In this document: positions 1 to 5,973 of the stretch, in pieces
How the letters are laid out: the number at the start of each line of letters is the position of its first letter
Position numbering within the stretch: position 1 is the first letter of the stretch
Source of the DNA: Rhodospirillales bacterium
Lineage (GTDB): Bacteria; Pseudomonadota; Alphaproteobacteria; UBA9219
NCBI GenBank assembly: GCA_015654915.1
Contig: JAATFY010000082.1
Location: 1 to 12,931, forward strand
Direction of reading: 5' to 3'
Length of the DNA: 12,931 nucleotides
Notes under the pieces: generated by a model
Seen by the model: the letters and a program-made list of their open reading frames with translations, nothing else
The model's database searches: none
Told to the model about the DNA's origin: nothing
Program-made: the position numbers and the translations under genes

Positions 1-204
1 CTCCAGCGCGCCGTCCTTGCCGTAATGGGCGCGGAAATGGCGCAGCGCCTGCAGGCCGTAGAGAAGTTCTTCGGGAAAATCCTTGTCGCCTTCGACCGTT
101 TCCAGAACGGTGTCCAGTTCCTTGATGTGACCGAAAAGGATGGCGTCCTCGATCGCCTGCGTGACGGCGGCGGAAAGAACTTCGTGGCGTCCGAATCCGA
201 ACAT
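1..204 (-). CDS. Unknown small protein downstream of nrdA (C-terminus beyond window)
   Basis: An open frame of 68 codons runs from an ATG at 204 off the left edge with no stop. The ATG is preceded on the minus strand by a strong Shine-Dalgarno (GAGGGGAGA), which supports this start. It begins 31 bp after the nrdA stop on the same strand, so it is probably co-transcribed with nrdA. The N-terminus reads MFGFGRHEVLSAAVTQAIED and continues as a mostly helical, acidic sequence with alternating hydrophobic positions, no signal peptide and no membrane segment. I do not recognise the family. It does not resemble the start of NrdB, the radical-generating small subunit usually expected here. It might be an accessory protein of the reductase operon, but that is only inference from position. 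Confidence 0.75.
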   Translation of the reverse strand, partial: MFGFGRHEVLSAAVTQAIEDAILFGHIKELDTVLETVEGDKDFPEELLYGLQALRHFRAHYGKDGALE

Positions 205-235
205 GGCTACATCTCCCCTCTTTTATTACCGCGCC

Positions 236-2080
236 TTACTGGCACGCGAGGCATTCCTCGTATTTCGTTTCTTCGGCGGCCACCACCGTGTCAACGACCG
301 TATCGTCGTTTGCCGCCATCGGCTGCGCCGGCTTGTCTTCCATATGCGACGAAGACTCCGAACGCTGGATCGATTTCGAGCGGCAGTAGTAAAGGCTCTT
401 CACGCCCTGCTTCCACGCCGTGAAATGGATCATGTGCAGATCGCGTTTGTGCACGTCGGCGGGCAGGAAGATATTCAGGCTCTGCGCCTGACAAATGAAG
501 GGGGCGCGGTCGGCGGCAAGCTCGACGATCCAGCGCTGGTCAAGTTCGAACGCCGTCTTGAACACAAGCTTTTCGTGTTCGGTGAGGAAGTCGAGATGCT
601 GGACCGAGCCTTCGCGCGTGGTGATGCCGCTCCAGGTCTCTTCGTCGTTGCGACCGTATTTCTCGAGCGCCTGTGCCAGATATTTATTGCGAACGGCAAA
701 GCTGCCGGACAGCGTTTTGTGCAGATAGCTGTTGGCCGCCATCGGTTCGATGCCGGGGCTCGCGCCGCCGCAGATGATCGAGATCGACGCCGTCGGCGCA
801 ATCGCGATCTTGTTCGAGAAGCGCTCCTTGATGCCGTAATCTTCGGCGTCGGGGCATGCGCCGCGCTCGTGCGCCAGCTTCACCGAGGCTTCGTCGGCCT
901 GTCCCTTGATGTGGCGGAACATGCGCTTGTTCCAGACCTTCGCCATCACGCTTTCGATCGGCACATTCTGGCTCTGGAAGAAGGAATGCAGGCCCATAAC
1001 GCCGAGCCCCACCGAGCGTTCGCGCGCGGCCGAGTATTTGGCGCGCGACATGCTGTCGGGCGCGCGCTGGATGAAATCTTCCAGTACGTTGTCGAGGAAG
1101 CGCAGGCAGTCCTCGATAAAGGTCGGATGGTTTTCCCATTCGAGGAATTTTTCGACATTGAGCGACGACAGGCAGCAGACCGCCGTGCGTTGCTTGTTGT
1201 CCTTGTCGAGGCCGGTCGGCAGCGTGATCTCGCTGCAGAGGTTCGACATCTTGACGTTCAGCCCCGCCAGCTTGTGGTGTTCGGGAATGGCGCGGTTGAC
1301 GTTGTCGATGAACAGCAGATACGGCTCGCCGGTTTCGACGCGGGCCGTAAGAATGCGAATCCACAAAGCGCGCGCGCTGATGCGGTTGATAACGGTGCCG
1401 CCATGGGGGCTGGTCAGCGCCCATTCTTCGTCGTTTTCGACCGCGCGCATGAAGGCATCGGGAATGACGACGCCGTGATGGAGATTGAGCGCCTTGCGGT
1501 TGGCATCGCCGCCGGTCGGGCGGCGCATCTCAACGAATTCCTCGATCTCGGGATGGCTCACCGGCAAGTAACAGGACGCCGAACCGCGCCGCAGGCTGCC
1601 CTGGCTGATCGCCAGAGTTAAACCGTCCTGCACGCGGATGAAGGGCATGATGCCGGAGGTCTTGCCGTTGCGGCCGACCGGCTCACCAATGGAACGCAGA
1701 TTGCCCCAATAAGAACCGATGCCGCCGCCGAGAGCCGCCAGCCAGACATTTTCATTCCACAGATTGACGATGCCTTCGAGGCTGTCGGAGCATTCGTTGA
1801 GGAAGCACGAGATCGGCAGGCCGCGCTTGGCACCGCCGTTGCTGAGAATGGGGGTAGCCGGCATGAACCAGAGCTTGCTGATGTAGTCATAAAGCCGCTG
1901 GGCATGGTCGGAATCGTCAGCGTAGGTCATGGCGACCCGCGCGAACATATCCTGGGGGGTCTCGCCGGGAAGGAGGTAACGGTCCTCCAACGTTGCGATA
2001 CCGAAACGGGTTAGTTCCGAATCCCGCGAACGATCCACAATGACCTGCGGACCGCGCTCTACTTGCATGACATCGAACAT
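236..2080 (-). CDS. nrdA: Ribonucleoside-diphosphate reductase, class I large (alpha) subunit
   Basis: This is the catalytic subunit that reduces ribonucleoside diphosphates to deoxy forms for DNA synthesis, working in the cytoplasm with a radical-generating beta subunit. From the ATG at 2080 it has 614 residues. Visible catalytic features are Cys92 in ISCF, the N-x-C-x-E set at 280-284 (Asn280, Cys282, Glu284), Cys302 in AVCCLS, the radical-transfer pair Tyr564-Tyr565 in SLYYCRS, and the C-terminal redox pair Cys610/Cys613 in ECLACQ. These match E. coli Cys225, Asn437/Cys439/Glu441, Cys462, Tyr730/Tyr731 and Cys754/Cys759. The protein is short and shows no N-terminal ATP-cone, so overall dATP inhibition through that domain is not expected. 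The 2080 start has a good Shine-Dalgarno (GGGGGAG, 6-nt spacing). A TTG at 2119 would extend the frame by 13 residues but is less attractive. The product is certain; the class Ia label is inferred. Confidence 0.96.
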   Translation of the reverse strand: MFDVMQVERGPQVIVDRSRDSELTRFGIATLEDRYLLPGETPQDMFARVAMTYADDSDHAQRLYDYISKLWFMPATPILSNGGAKRGLPISCFLNECSDSLEGIVNLWNENVWLAALGGGIGSYWGNLRSIGEPVGRNGKTSGIMPFIRVQDGLTLAISQGSLRRGSASCYLPVSHPEIEEFVEMRRPTGGDANRKALNLHHGVVIPDAFMRAVENDEEWALTSPHGGTVINRISARALWIRILTARVETGEPYLLFIDNVNRAIPEHHKLAGLNVKMSNLCSEITLPTGLDKDNKQRTAVCCLSSLNVEKFLEWENHPTFIEDCLRFLDNVLEDFIQRAPDSMSRAKYSAARERSVGLGVMGLHSFFQSQNVPIESVMAKVWNKRMFRHIKGQADEASVKLAHERGACPDAEDYGIKERFSNKIAIAPTASISIICGGASPGIEPMAANSYLHKTLSGSFAVRNKYLAQALEKYGRNDEETWSGITTREGSVQHLDFLTEHEKLVFKTAFELDQRWIVELAADRAPFICQAQSLNIFLPADVHKRDLHMIHFTAWKQGVKSLYYCRSKSIQRSESSSHMEDKPAQPMAANDDTVVDTVVAAEETKYEECLACQ

Positions 2081-2131
2081 TTCTGACTCCCCCACGGTTA
2101 GACAGCGCTCTTCATGCAAACTATCAACAAC

Positions 2132-2140
2132 TGTGGATAA
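2132..2140 (-). promoter_or_regulatory. DnaA box at the nrdA promoter
   Basis: Minus-strand TTATCCACA is a 9/9 match to the strong E. coli DnaA box. It touches the -10 hexamer and covers the predicted nrdA transcription start, so bound DnaA could affect initiation. In E. coli, nrdAB is a known DnaA-controlled operon. Function here is inferred. Confidence 0.6.
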
Positions 2141-2168
2141 CTATACTGTGAAATATGTGGAATTTCCA
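2140..2168 (-). promoter_or_regulatory. Candidate nrdA promoter
   Basis: Read on the minus strand, TGGAAA (2168-2163), a 17-bp spacer and TATAGT (2145-2140) fit a sigma70-type promoter with 4/6 and 5/6 matches. The predicted start is near 2133, giving a leader of roughly 50 nt before the ATG. The -35 hexamer overlaps the proximal NrdR-like box and the -10 abuts the DnaA box, which makes the arrangement coherent. Confidence 0.45.
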
Positions 2169-2181
2169 CTACATCTATGAC
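2166..2181 (-). promoter_or_regulatory. NrdR-like box, proximal
   Basis: The minus-strand sequence GTCATAGATGTAGTGG aligns to the published NrdR box acaCwAtATaTwGtgt. Five of the six strongly conserved positions match (A6, A8, T9, T11, G13); C4 does not. It overlaps the predicted -35 element. It lies exactly 15 bp from the distal box, the spacing known for NrdR sites, which is the best argument that it is real. Confidence 0.5.
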
Positions 2182-2196
2182 TGAAGGGTGCCGATC

Positions 2197-2212
2197 CTAC
2201 CACATATCGTAC
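2197..2212 (-). promoter_or_regulatory. NrdR-like box, distal
   Basis: The minus-strand sequence GTACGATATGTGGTAG matches all six strongly conserved positions of the NrdR box (C4, A6, A8, T9, T11, G13). The two W positions are both G instead, and the outer flanks match poorly. It is paired with the proximal box through a 15-bp linker, so the centres are 31 bp apart, about three helical turns. Confidence 0.5.
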
Positions 2213-2275
2213 GACTGTCACCTGTCGACAACAGTCCGAAATGAGGGCGGTTAACCTCGGTTCCATTTTGATTTT

Positions 2276-2359
2276 TCAGTCAAATTTGACTTTATTGTGG
2301 CACGTAACTTTGTTTCTTTTTTTTACTTTCATACTTTCGCCATAAGTTTCGTGCCTCCT
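2276..2359 (-). other. Tiny-ORF pair behind a strong Shine-Dalgarno (leader peptide candidate)
   Basis: On the minus strand an AGGAGG at 2359-2354 is followed 10 nt later by an ATG at 2343 that opens a four-codon frame, MAKV then TGA. That stop overlaps, in the form ATGA, the ATG of an 18-codon frame (2332-2276) reading MKVKKRNKVTCHNKVKFD, a very basic peptide. The perfect AGGAGG and the ATGA overlap are suggestive, but the frames are too short for coding statistics and I recognise no family. It could equally be part of an untranslated nrdA leader, or chance. Confidence 0.2.
2278..2291. repeat. 14-bp perfect palindrome (operator-like)
   Basis: AGTCAAATTTGACT is its own reverse complement over 14 bp. 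It lies mid-intergenic, between the nrdA control sites and the ispH promoter candidate, in AT-rich DNA. Perfect dyads of this size are typical of dimeric repressor sites. I cannot assign a regulator. It also coincides with the last codons of the tiny minus-strand frame. Confidence 0.35.
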
Positions 2360-2408
2360 GATTGACCGACCTCCCCTGTATGCGGCTGACTCGGGCGGGT
2401 GGAGTCGA

Positions 2409-2417
2409 ATTATATCA
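2409..2417 (-). promoter_or_regulatory. Extended -10 element (TGATATAAT) toward nrdA
   Basis: Read on the minus strand, TGATATAAT is a perfect TATAAT with the TGn extension. No good -35 is seen at 17 bp, but extended -10 promoters can do without one. It would start an RNA near 2402 running through the AGGAGG/tiny-ORF segment toward nrdA. Confidence 0.35.
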
Positions 2418-2438
2418 CCTCCGTGACGAGCCATACGA

Positions 2439-2468
2439 ATTATATGTTTGCATCGCATAAAGGCGCAA
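2439..2468 (-). promoter_or_regulatory. Second TATAAT promoter candidate toward nrdA
   Basis: TTGCGC (2468-2463), an 18-bp spacer and a perfect TATAAT (2444-2439) on the minus strand. The -10 lies in a 10-bp direct repeat (CGAATTATAT at 2406-2415 and 2436-2445 on the plus strand) shared with the extended -10 element 30 bp away. Tandem starts are possible. Confidence 0.3.
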
Positions 2469-2581
2469 TCGGGGTCAAGAAGCGTCCGAATCGGTCTGCG
2501 GGCGATAGCGGCAAGAAGGCGACAACCACCTGAAAAACCATGTAAAACGACTTTTATTCCGCAGTGCAGGTCCGGTTTCGG

Positions 2582-2611
2582 TTTACAAAGCCGCCCCTTA
2601 TCTCCTACATT
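2582..2611 (+). promoter_or_regulatory. Candidate ispH promoter
   Basis: TTTACA (5/6 to the -35 consensus), an 18-bp spacer and TACATT (4/6 to the -10) would give a start near 2618 and a leader of about 30 nt before ispH. Sequence match only. Confidence 0.35.
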
Positions 2612-2648
2612 GCCGCTCTTACGTATTTTCAGACAAAGGCTTGGAAAA

Positions 2649-3611
2649 ATGAAGGTTATTCTGGCTCAGCCACGGGGTTTCTGCGCAGGTGTCGAACGCG
2701 CCATCGAGATCGTCGAAATGGCGCTGGATAAGTTCGGCCCGCCGATCTATGTGCGCCACGAAATCGTGCACAACCCCCATGTCGTCAAACGCCTCGCCGA
2801 AAAAGGCGTTATTTTCGTCGAGGAAACCGATGAGGTTCCGGCCGAAGCCGTCACCATTTTCAGCGCCCACGGCGTCGCCGAGGAAATCGAGAACCACGCC
2901 AAGAAACGCGGCCTGCAGGTTATCGATGCGACCTGCCCCTTGGTGTCCAAGGTACATACCGAAGGCCAGCGCTACGCCAAGTCGGGACGCGAAATCATTC
3001 TGATCGGCCATGAAGGCCATCCGGAAATCGAAGGCACACTCGGACGTATTCCCGGCACCGTGCATCTGGTGTCGGAACCGGAAGACGTCGCTTCGCTGAA
3101 AGTCAAAGACCCGAATATGCTGGCCTATATCACCCAGACGACGCTCAGTGTCGACGACACCAAGAACGTCATCGACGCGCTGAAGGCGCGCTTCCCCGCC
3201 ATCGTAGGTCCCGCGACAAAAGATATCTGTTACGCCACGCAAAACCGGCAGGCCGCCGTGCGCGAACTGGTCAAGCATGTCGATGTGGTCCTCGTGATCG
3301 GCGCGCATAACAGCTCGAACTCCCGCCGCCTGCAGGAATGCGCGGTCGAGGAAGGCGTGCCCGCCTACCTGATCGAGGACGCTTCCCACCTGAATATCGA
3401 CTGGGTCAAAGGCAAGGCGCGTGTCGGCGTCACTGCAGGCGCGTCGGCGCCGGAAGACCTGGTGCAAGAACTCATCGAGCGCCTGAAGCAGATCGAGCCG
3501 GTCGAGGTTTCCGTTTTGTCCGGCGTCGAGGAAAACGTCCATTTCCGCCTGCCGCTGGCGCTCACCAAGGCCGAAGCGCGCGTGAAATCCGACGAAACCG
3601 TGATGGCTTAA
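2649..3611 (+). CDS. ispH: 4-hydroxy-3-methylbut-2-enyl diphosphate reductase (IspH/LytB)
   Basis: This is the last enzyme of the MEP pathway. It reduces HMBPP to IPP and DMAPP with an Fe-S cluster in the cytoplasm. The 320-residue product has the full family length. The three cluster-binding cysteines are Cys12 (RGFC), Cys96 (ATCPL) and Cys194 (KDICYATQ). The substrate-binding and acid residues His124 and Glu126 (HEGHPE), the TQTT motif near 162-165 and the NSSNS motif at 221-225 are all present. The frame stays open upstream to a TTG at 2448, but the family N-terminus MKVILAQPRGFC fixes the start at 2649. The next recognised gene, hpnH, makes a product built from the isoprenoids that IspH supplies; a 273-bp gap lies between them, so co-transcription is possible but unproven. 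Confidence 0.97.
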   Translation: MKVILAQPRGFCAGVERAIEIVEMALDKFGPPIYVRHEIVHNPHVVKRLAEKGVIFVEETDEVPAEAVTIFSAHGVAEEIENHAKKRGLQVIDATCPLVSKVHTEGQRYAKSGREIILIGHEGHPEIEGTLGRIPGTVHLVSEPEDVASLKVKDPNMLAYITQTTLSVDDTKNVIDALKARFPAIVGPATKDICYATQNRQAAVRELVKHVDVVLVIGAHNSSNSRRLQECAVEEGVPAYLIEDASHLNIDWVKGKARVGVTAGASAPEDLVQELIERLKQIEPVEVSVLSGVEENVHFRLPLALTKAEARVKSDETVMA

Positions 3612-3884
3612 AAGATGATTGTGCGTATTTCCAGATCATCCGTCGTGCGCAGACAGAGTACGCCAAAGATCGACGGCGTGGTGCGCAGCACATTCATGGG
3701 CCGGAACAATGGCTCGGACGTGCAGGGCACATGGAACCCATCATCAATACTAACCGCCGATTTTCTTGAACAACGCGCGGCACTTACGAACGTAGGCACC
3801 CCCGCTGAAACACCCGCAGCCTATGCCGCTCCGAAAGCCCGCTCCGCTCCTTTATTCGCTTTTGTCCTGTAGAGAAAGTTTATC
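3612..3884. other. 273-bp ispH-hpnH gap, content unresolved
   Basis: No recognisable gene. An 85-codon plus-strand frame (3615-3872) opens 3 bp after the ispH stop without a convincing Shine-Dalgarno. A 63-codon minus-strand frame (3608-3799) covers part of the same DNA, and its last 45 residues use GC-ending codons like the real genes nearby. Neither resembles a family I know, and at most one can be coding. I looked for a terminator: a 5-bp stem (ACGCC/GGCGT at 3660-3679) has no T run. The 3' end carries the hpnH ribosome-binding site (GAGAAAG, 6 nt before the ATG). It may hold a small RNA or the decayed remains of a gene. Confidence 0.5.
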
Positions 3885-5066
3885 ATGTCCGTACCTCTCC
3901 GCCAGCAATTCGACGTCGCCCTGTACATCATCAAGCAGAAGCTGAAGGGCAATAAGCACTATCCGCTGGTGCTGATGCTGGAGCCGTTGTTCCGCTGCAA
4001 CCTCGCCTGCGCCGGCTGCGTCAAGATCGATTATCCCGACGAAATCCTGAACCAGCGCATGAGCGTGGAGGAATGTCTGCATGCCGCCGACGAATGCGGC
4101 GCACCGATCATTTCCATCCCCGGCGGCGAGCCGCTCCTGCACAAGGAAATGGACCAGATCGTCAAGGGCCTGATCGCCCGAAAGAAATACGTCACGCTGT
4201 GCACGAACGCCCTTCTGATGGAAAAGAAGATGCATCTGTTCACGCCGTCGCCCTATTTCAATTTCTCGGTGCATCTCGACGGCGACAAGGGCGACCATGA
4301 CCGCTCGGTCTGTCAGGACGGCGTCTATGAAAAAGCCGAAGCCGCGATCAAATCTGCTATCGCCAAGGGCTTCCGCGTCAACATAAACGCGACGCTGTTC
4401 AACAACGCCGTGCCGGAACGCATGGCCAATTTCTTCGACCATATGATGGATATCGGCCTTAACGCCATCACGGTATCACCCGGTTACGCGTATGAGCGCG
4501 CGCCGGATCAGGAGCATTTCCTGACACGCGAGAAAACCAAGAATATCTTCCGCGACATTTTCCGCCTCGGCAAGGAACGCGCCAAGCAGGGCAAGGCCAA
4601 ATGGCGTTTCAGCCAGTCCACCCTGTTCATGGATTTCCTCGCCGGCAACCAGACTTACGAATGCACGCCGTGGGGCCTGCCGACGCGCAATATTTTCGGC
4701 TGGCAGAAGCCTTGCTACCTGCTCGGCGAAGGCTACACCAAGACCTACAAGGAACTGATCGAAACCACCGAATGGGACAAATACGGCACCGGCAAATATG
4801 AAAAATGCGCCGACTGCATGGTCCATTGCGGCTACGAGCCCACCGCGGCCAACGACGCTTTCAAGAATCCGTGGAAAGCCCTCATGCTTTCGCTGCGCGG
4901 CATCAAGACCGAAGGCGCTATGGCGAAGGATATCGACCTGTCGCACCAGCGTCCGTCGGAATATGTCTTCAGCCAGCATGTGCAGGAAGCACTGACGAAG
5001 GTTCATGCCGCCAAGATCCATAAAGCTGCCGTCGCGGAAAAGGAACCCGTCGAAGCGGCGGAATAA
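3885..5066 (+). CDS. hpnH: Adenosyl-hopene transferase HpnH, radical SAM
   Basis: HpnH couples a 5'-deoxyadenosyl group to diploptene to give adenosylhopane, the first step of hopanoid side-chain formation. The 393-residue product has the radical SAM Cx3Cx2C cluster motif at Cys38, Cys42 and Cys45 (FRCNLACAGC), and the SAM-contacting GGEP at 80-83. The C-terminal part carries the extra cysteines of the HpnH family (Cys260, Cys277 and the KCADCMVHC group at 308, 311 and 315). The tail after about 370 is Ala/Glu/Lys rich. The Shine-Dalgarno GAGAAAG supports the start. The ACT gene follows after 12 bp. HpnG, which acts on this enzyme's product, lies nearby on the other strand. Confidence 0.96.
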   Translation: MSVPLRQQFDVALYIIKQKLKGNKHYPLVLMLEPLFRCNLACAGCVKIDYPDEILNQRMSVEECLHAADECGAPIISIPGGEPLLHKEMDQIVKGLIARKKYVTLCTNALLMEKKMHLFTPSPYFNFSVHLDGDKGDHDRSVCQDGVYEKAEAAIKSAIAKGFRVNINATLFNNAVPERMANFFDHMMDIGLNAITVSPGYAYERAPDQEHFLTREKTKNIFRDIFRLGKERAKQGKAKWRFSQSTLFMDFLAGNQTYECTPWGLPTRNIFGWQKPCYLLGEGYTKTYKELIETTEWDKYGTGKYEKCADCMVHCGYEPTAANDAFKNPWKALMLSLRGIKTEGAMAKDIDLSHQRPSEYVFSQHVQEALTKVHAAKIHKAAVAEKEPVEAAE

Positions 5067-5078
5067 AGGGGTGCAGTA

Positions 5079-5468
5079 ATGCCCCTTCCCCTTCGCATCC
5101 ATGACGAAGAGTTGAGCGTCTGCCAATTGGCGCCCGATGCCGCTATCCCGTCCGCCATTCTGACACGCCCATTTACGGCTTTCGTGCGCACACGCGACGA
5201 GACCACGCTGATATGCCCGACGGCAGCAGCGCCCAAGGAAGCCAAAACCGAATCCGGCTGGATCGCGCTCGAGATGATCGGGCAATATGACTTCGCATTG
5301 ATGGGCATGCTGACGCAGGTGATCGCGCCACTGGAGGCCGTCGGGGTTTCGATCCTCGCGCTTTCGACCTTCAACACCGACTACGTTCTGATCAAGGCCG
5401 AAAAACGCACTGCGGCCATCGCGGCGCTGCAGATGGCGGGACATACGATCCGTGAAACCGGTAGCTAA
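5079..5468 (+). CDS. ACT-domain protein (CASTOR/ACT_7-like)
   Basis: A 129-residue soluble protein. The N-terminal half (ELSVCQLAPDAAIPSAI, then a segment around 32-46 with FTAFVRTRDETTLICP) and the C-terminal ACT fold (about 63-125, with AVGVSILALSTFNTDYVLI) match small bacterial ACT proteins related to the amino-acid-sensing CASTOR fold. Such domains bind amino acids or other small ligands; the ligand here is unknown. The start is supported by AAGGGG 7 nt upstream, and the gene lies 12 bp after hpnH. Its last 17 bp overlap the start of the GNAT gene. A direct role in hopanoid synthesis is not established; it may simply share the transcript. Confidence 0.85.
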   Translation: MPLPLRIHDEELSVCQLAPDAAIPSAILTRPFTAFVRTRDETTLICPTAAAPKEAKTESGWIALEMIGQYDFALMGMLTQVIAPLEAVGVSILALSTFNTDYVLIKAEKRTAAIAALQMAGHTIRETGS

Positions 5469-5964
5469 ACCCGCCGCTGCCAGCGCGGTTACTTTCCGCG
5501 CGGCAACCAGAGCCGATATTCCGGTCATTCTCGGCCTGATCCGCGAATTGGCGGAATATGAACGGCTCGCCCGTGAAGTCGTTGCGACCGAAGAAATTCT
5601 GACCCGCAACCTGTTCGGGCCGCGCGCTTACGCCGAATGCCTGATCGGCGAAGTCGGCGGCCAAATCGCCGGTTTCACGCTTTTTTTCCATAATTTTTCG
5701 ACCTTCCTCGGCAAGCCGGGAATCTTTATTGAAGATATATATGTGAAGCCGGATTACCGCAGCCATGGCATCGGCATGGGGTTCTTCCGCGAGATCGCGC
5801 GGCTTGCGCTGGAACGCGATTGCGGCCGCATCGAATGGTCGGTGCTGGACTGGAACGAACCGGCGATCAAATTTTACCAAAAACTCGGCGCCAAGCCGCA
5901 GGACGAATGGACCGTGCAGCGTTTGATGCATGCGGAAATCGAAGCTTTGGCAAAATCGTCCTAG
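5452..5964 (+). CDS. GNAT-family N-acetyltransferase (SSAT-like)
   Basis: A 170-residue acetyltransferase that would transfer acetyl from acetyl-CoA to an amine. The acetyl-CoA-binding motif A is clear: IEDIYVKPDYRSHGIGMG, with the RxxGxG signature at 103-108. It is followed by the block IEWSVLDWNEPAIKFYQKLGA (127-147), typical of the diamine (spermidine/spermine) acetyltransferase-like branch; the substrate cannot be read from sequence. The start is a GTG at 5452, inside the end of the ACT gene with a 17-bp overlap. No internal Met precedes the fold, so this start is the most likely. The GGCGGG upstream is a somewhat distant Shine-Dalgarno, consistent with translational coupling to the ACT gene. 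Confidence 0.9.
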   Translation: MKPVAKPAAASAVTFRAATRADIPVILGLIRELAEYERLAREVVATEEILTRNLFGPRAYAECLIGEVGGQIAGFTLFFHNFSTFLGKPGIFIEDIYVKPDYRSHGIGMGFFREIARLALERDCGRIEWSVLDWNEPAIKFYQKLGAKPQDEWTVQRLMHAEIEALAKSS

Positions 5965-5973
5965 GGGCACTAC

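Larger units (their letters stand above)
2081..2648. other. 568-bp divergent intergenic region between nrdA and ispH
   Basis: No conventional gene is visible here. From the nrdA side outward it holds a Shine-Dalgarno, a perfect DnaA box, a sigma70-like promoter, two NrdR-like boxes at the expected spacing, a 14-bp perfect palindrome, two TATAAT elements pointing toward nrdA with an AGGAGG and tiny ORFs, and an ispH promoter candidate near 2582-2611. GANTC sites occur at 2085, 2388, 2402 and 2488. The stretch around 2260-2340 is clearly more AT-rich than the flanking genes. No tRNA-like or terminator-like structure was found. Confidence 0.8.

Noticed and set aside
140..1621. 493-codon plus-strand open frame
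   Set aside because: It lies wholly antisense to nrdA, whose catalytic residues are intact. The translation is Arg/Ala-rich with no recognisable domain, a usual shadow of GC-rich codons.
2448..2648. N-terminal extension of ispH from a TTG at 2448
   Set aside because: The added 67 residues have no counterpart in the family, and the canonical IspH N-terminus begins at 2649 with Cys12 in place.
2619..3542. 307-codon minus-strand open frame
   Set aside because: It is antisense to ispH, which has all three cluster cysteines; a shadow frame.
3660..3679. Terminator hairpin after ispH
   Set aside because: The stem is only about 5 bp with a 10-nt loop and no T run follows.
4476..5609. 377-codon minus-strand open frame
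   Set aside because: It spans antisense to three real plus-strand genes (hpnH, ACT, GNAT); the composition is that of a shadow frame.
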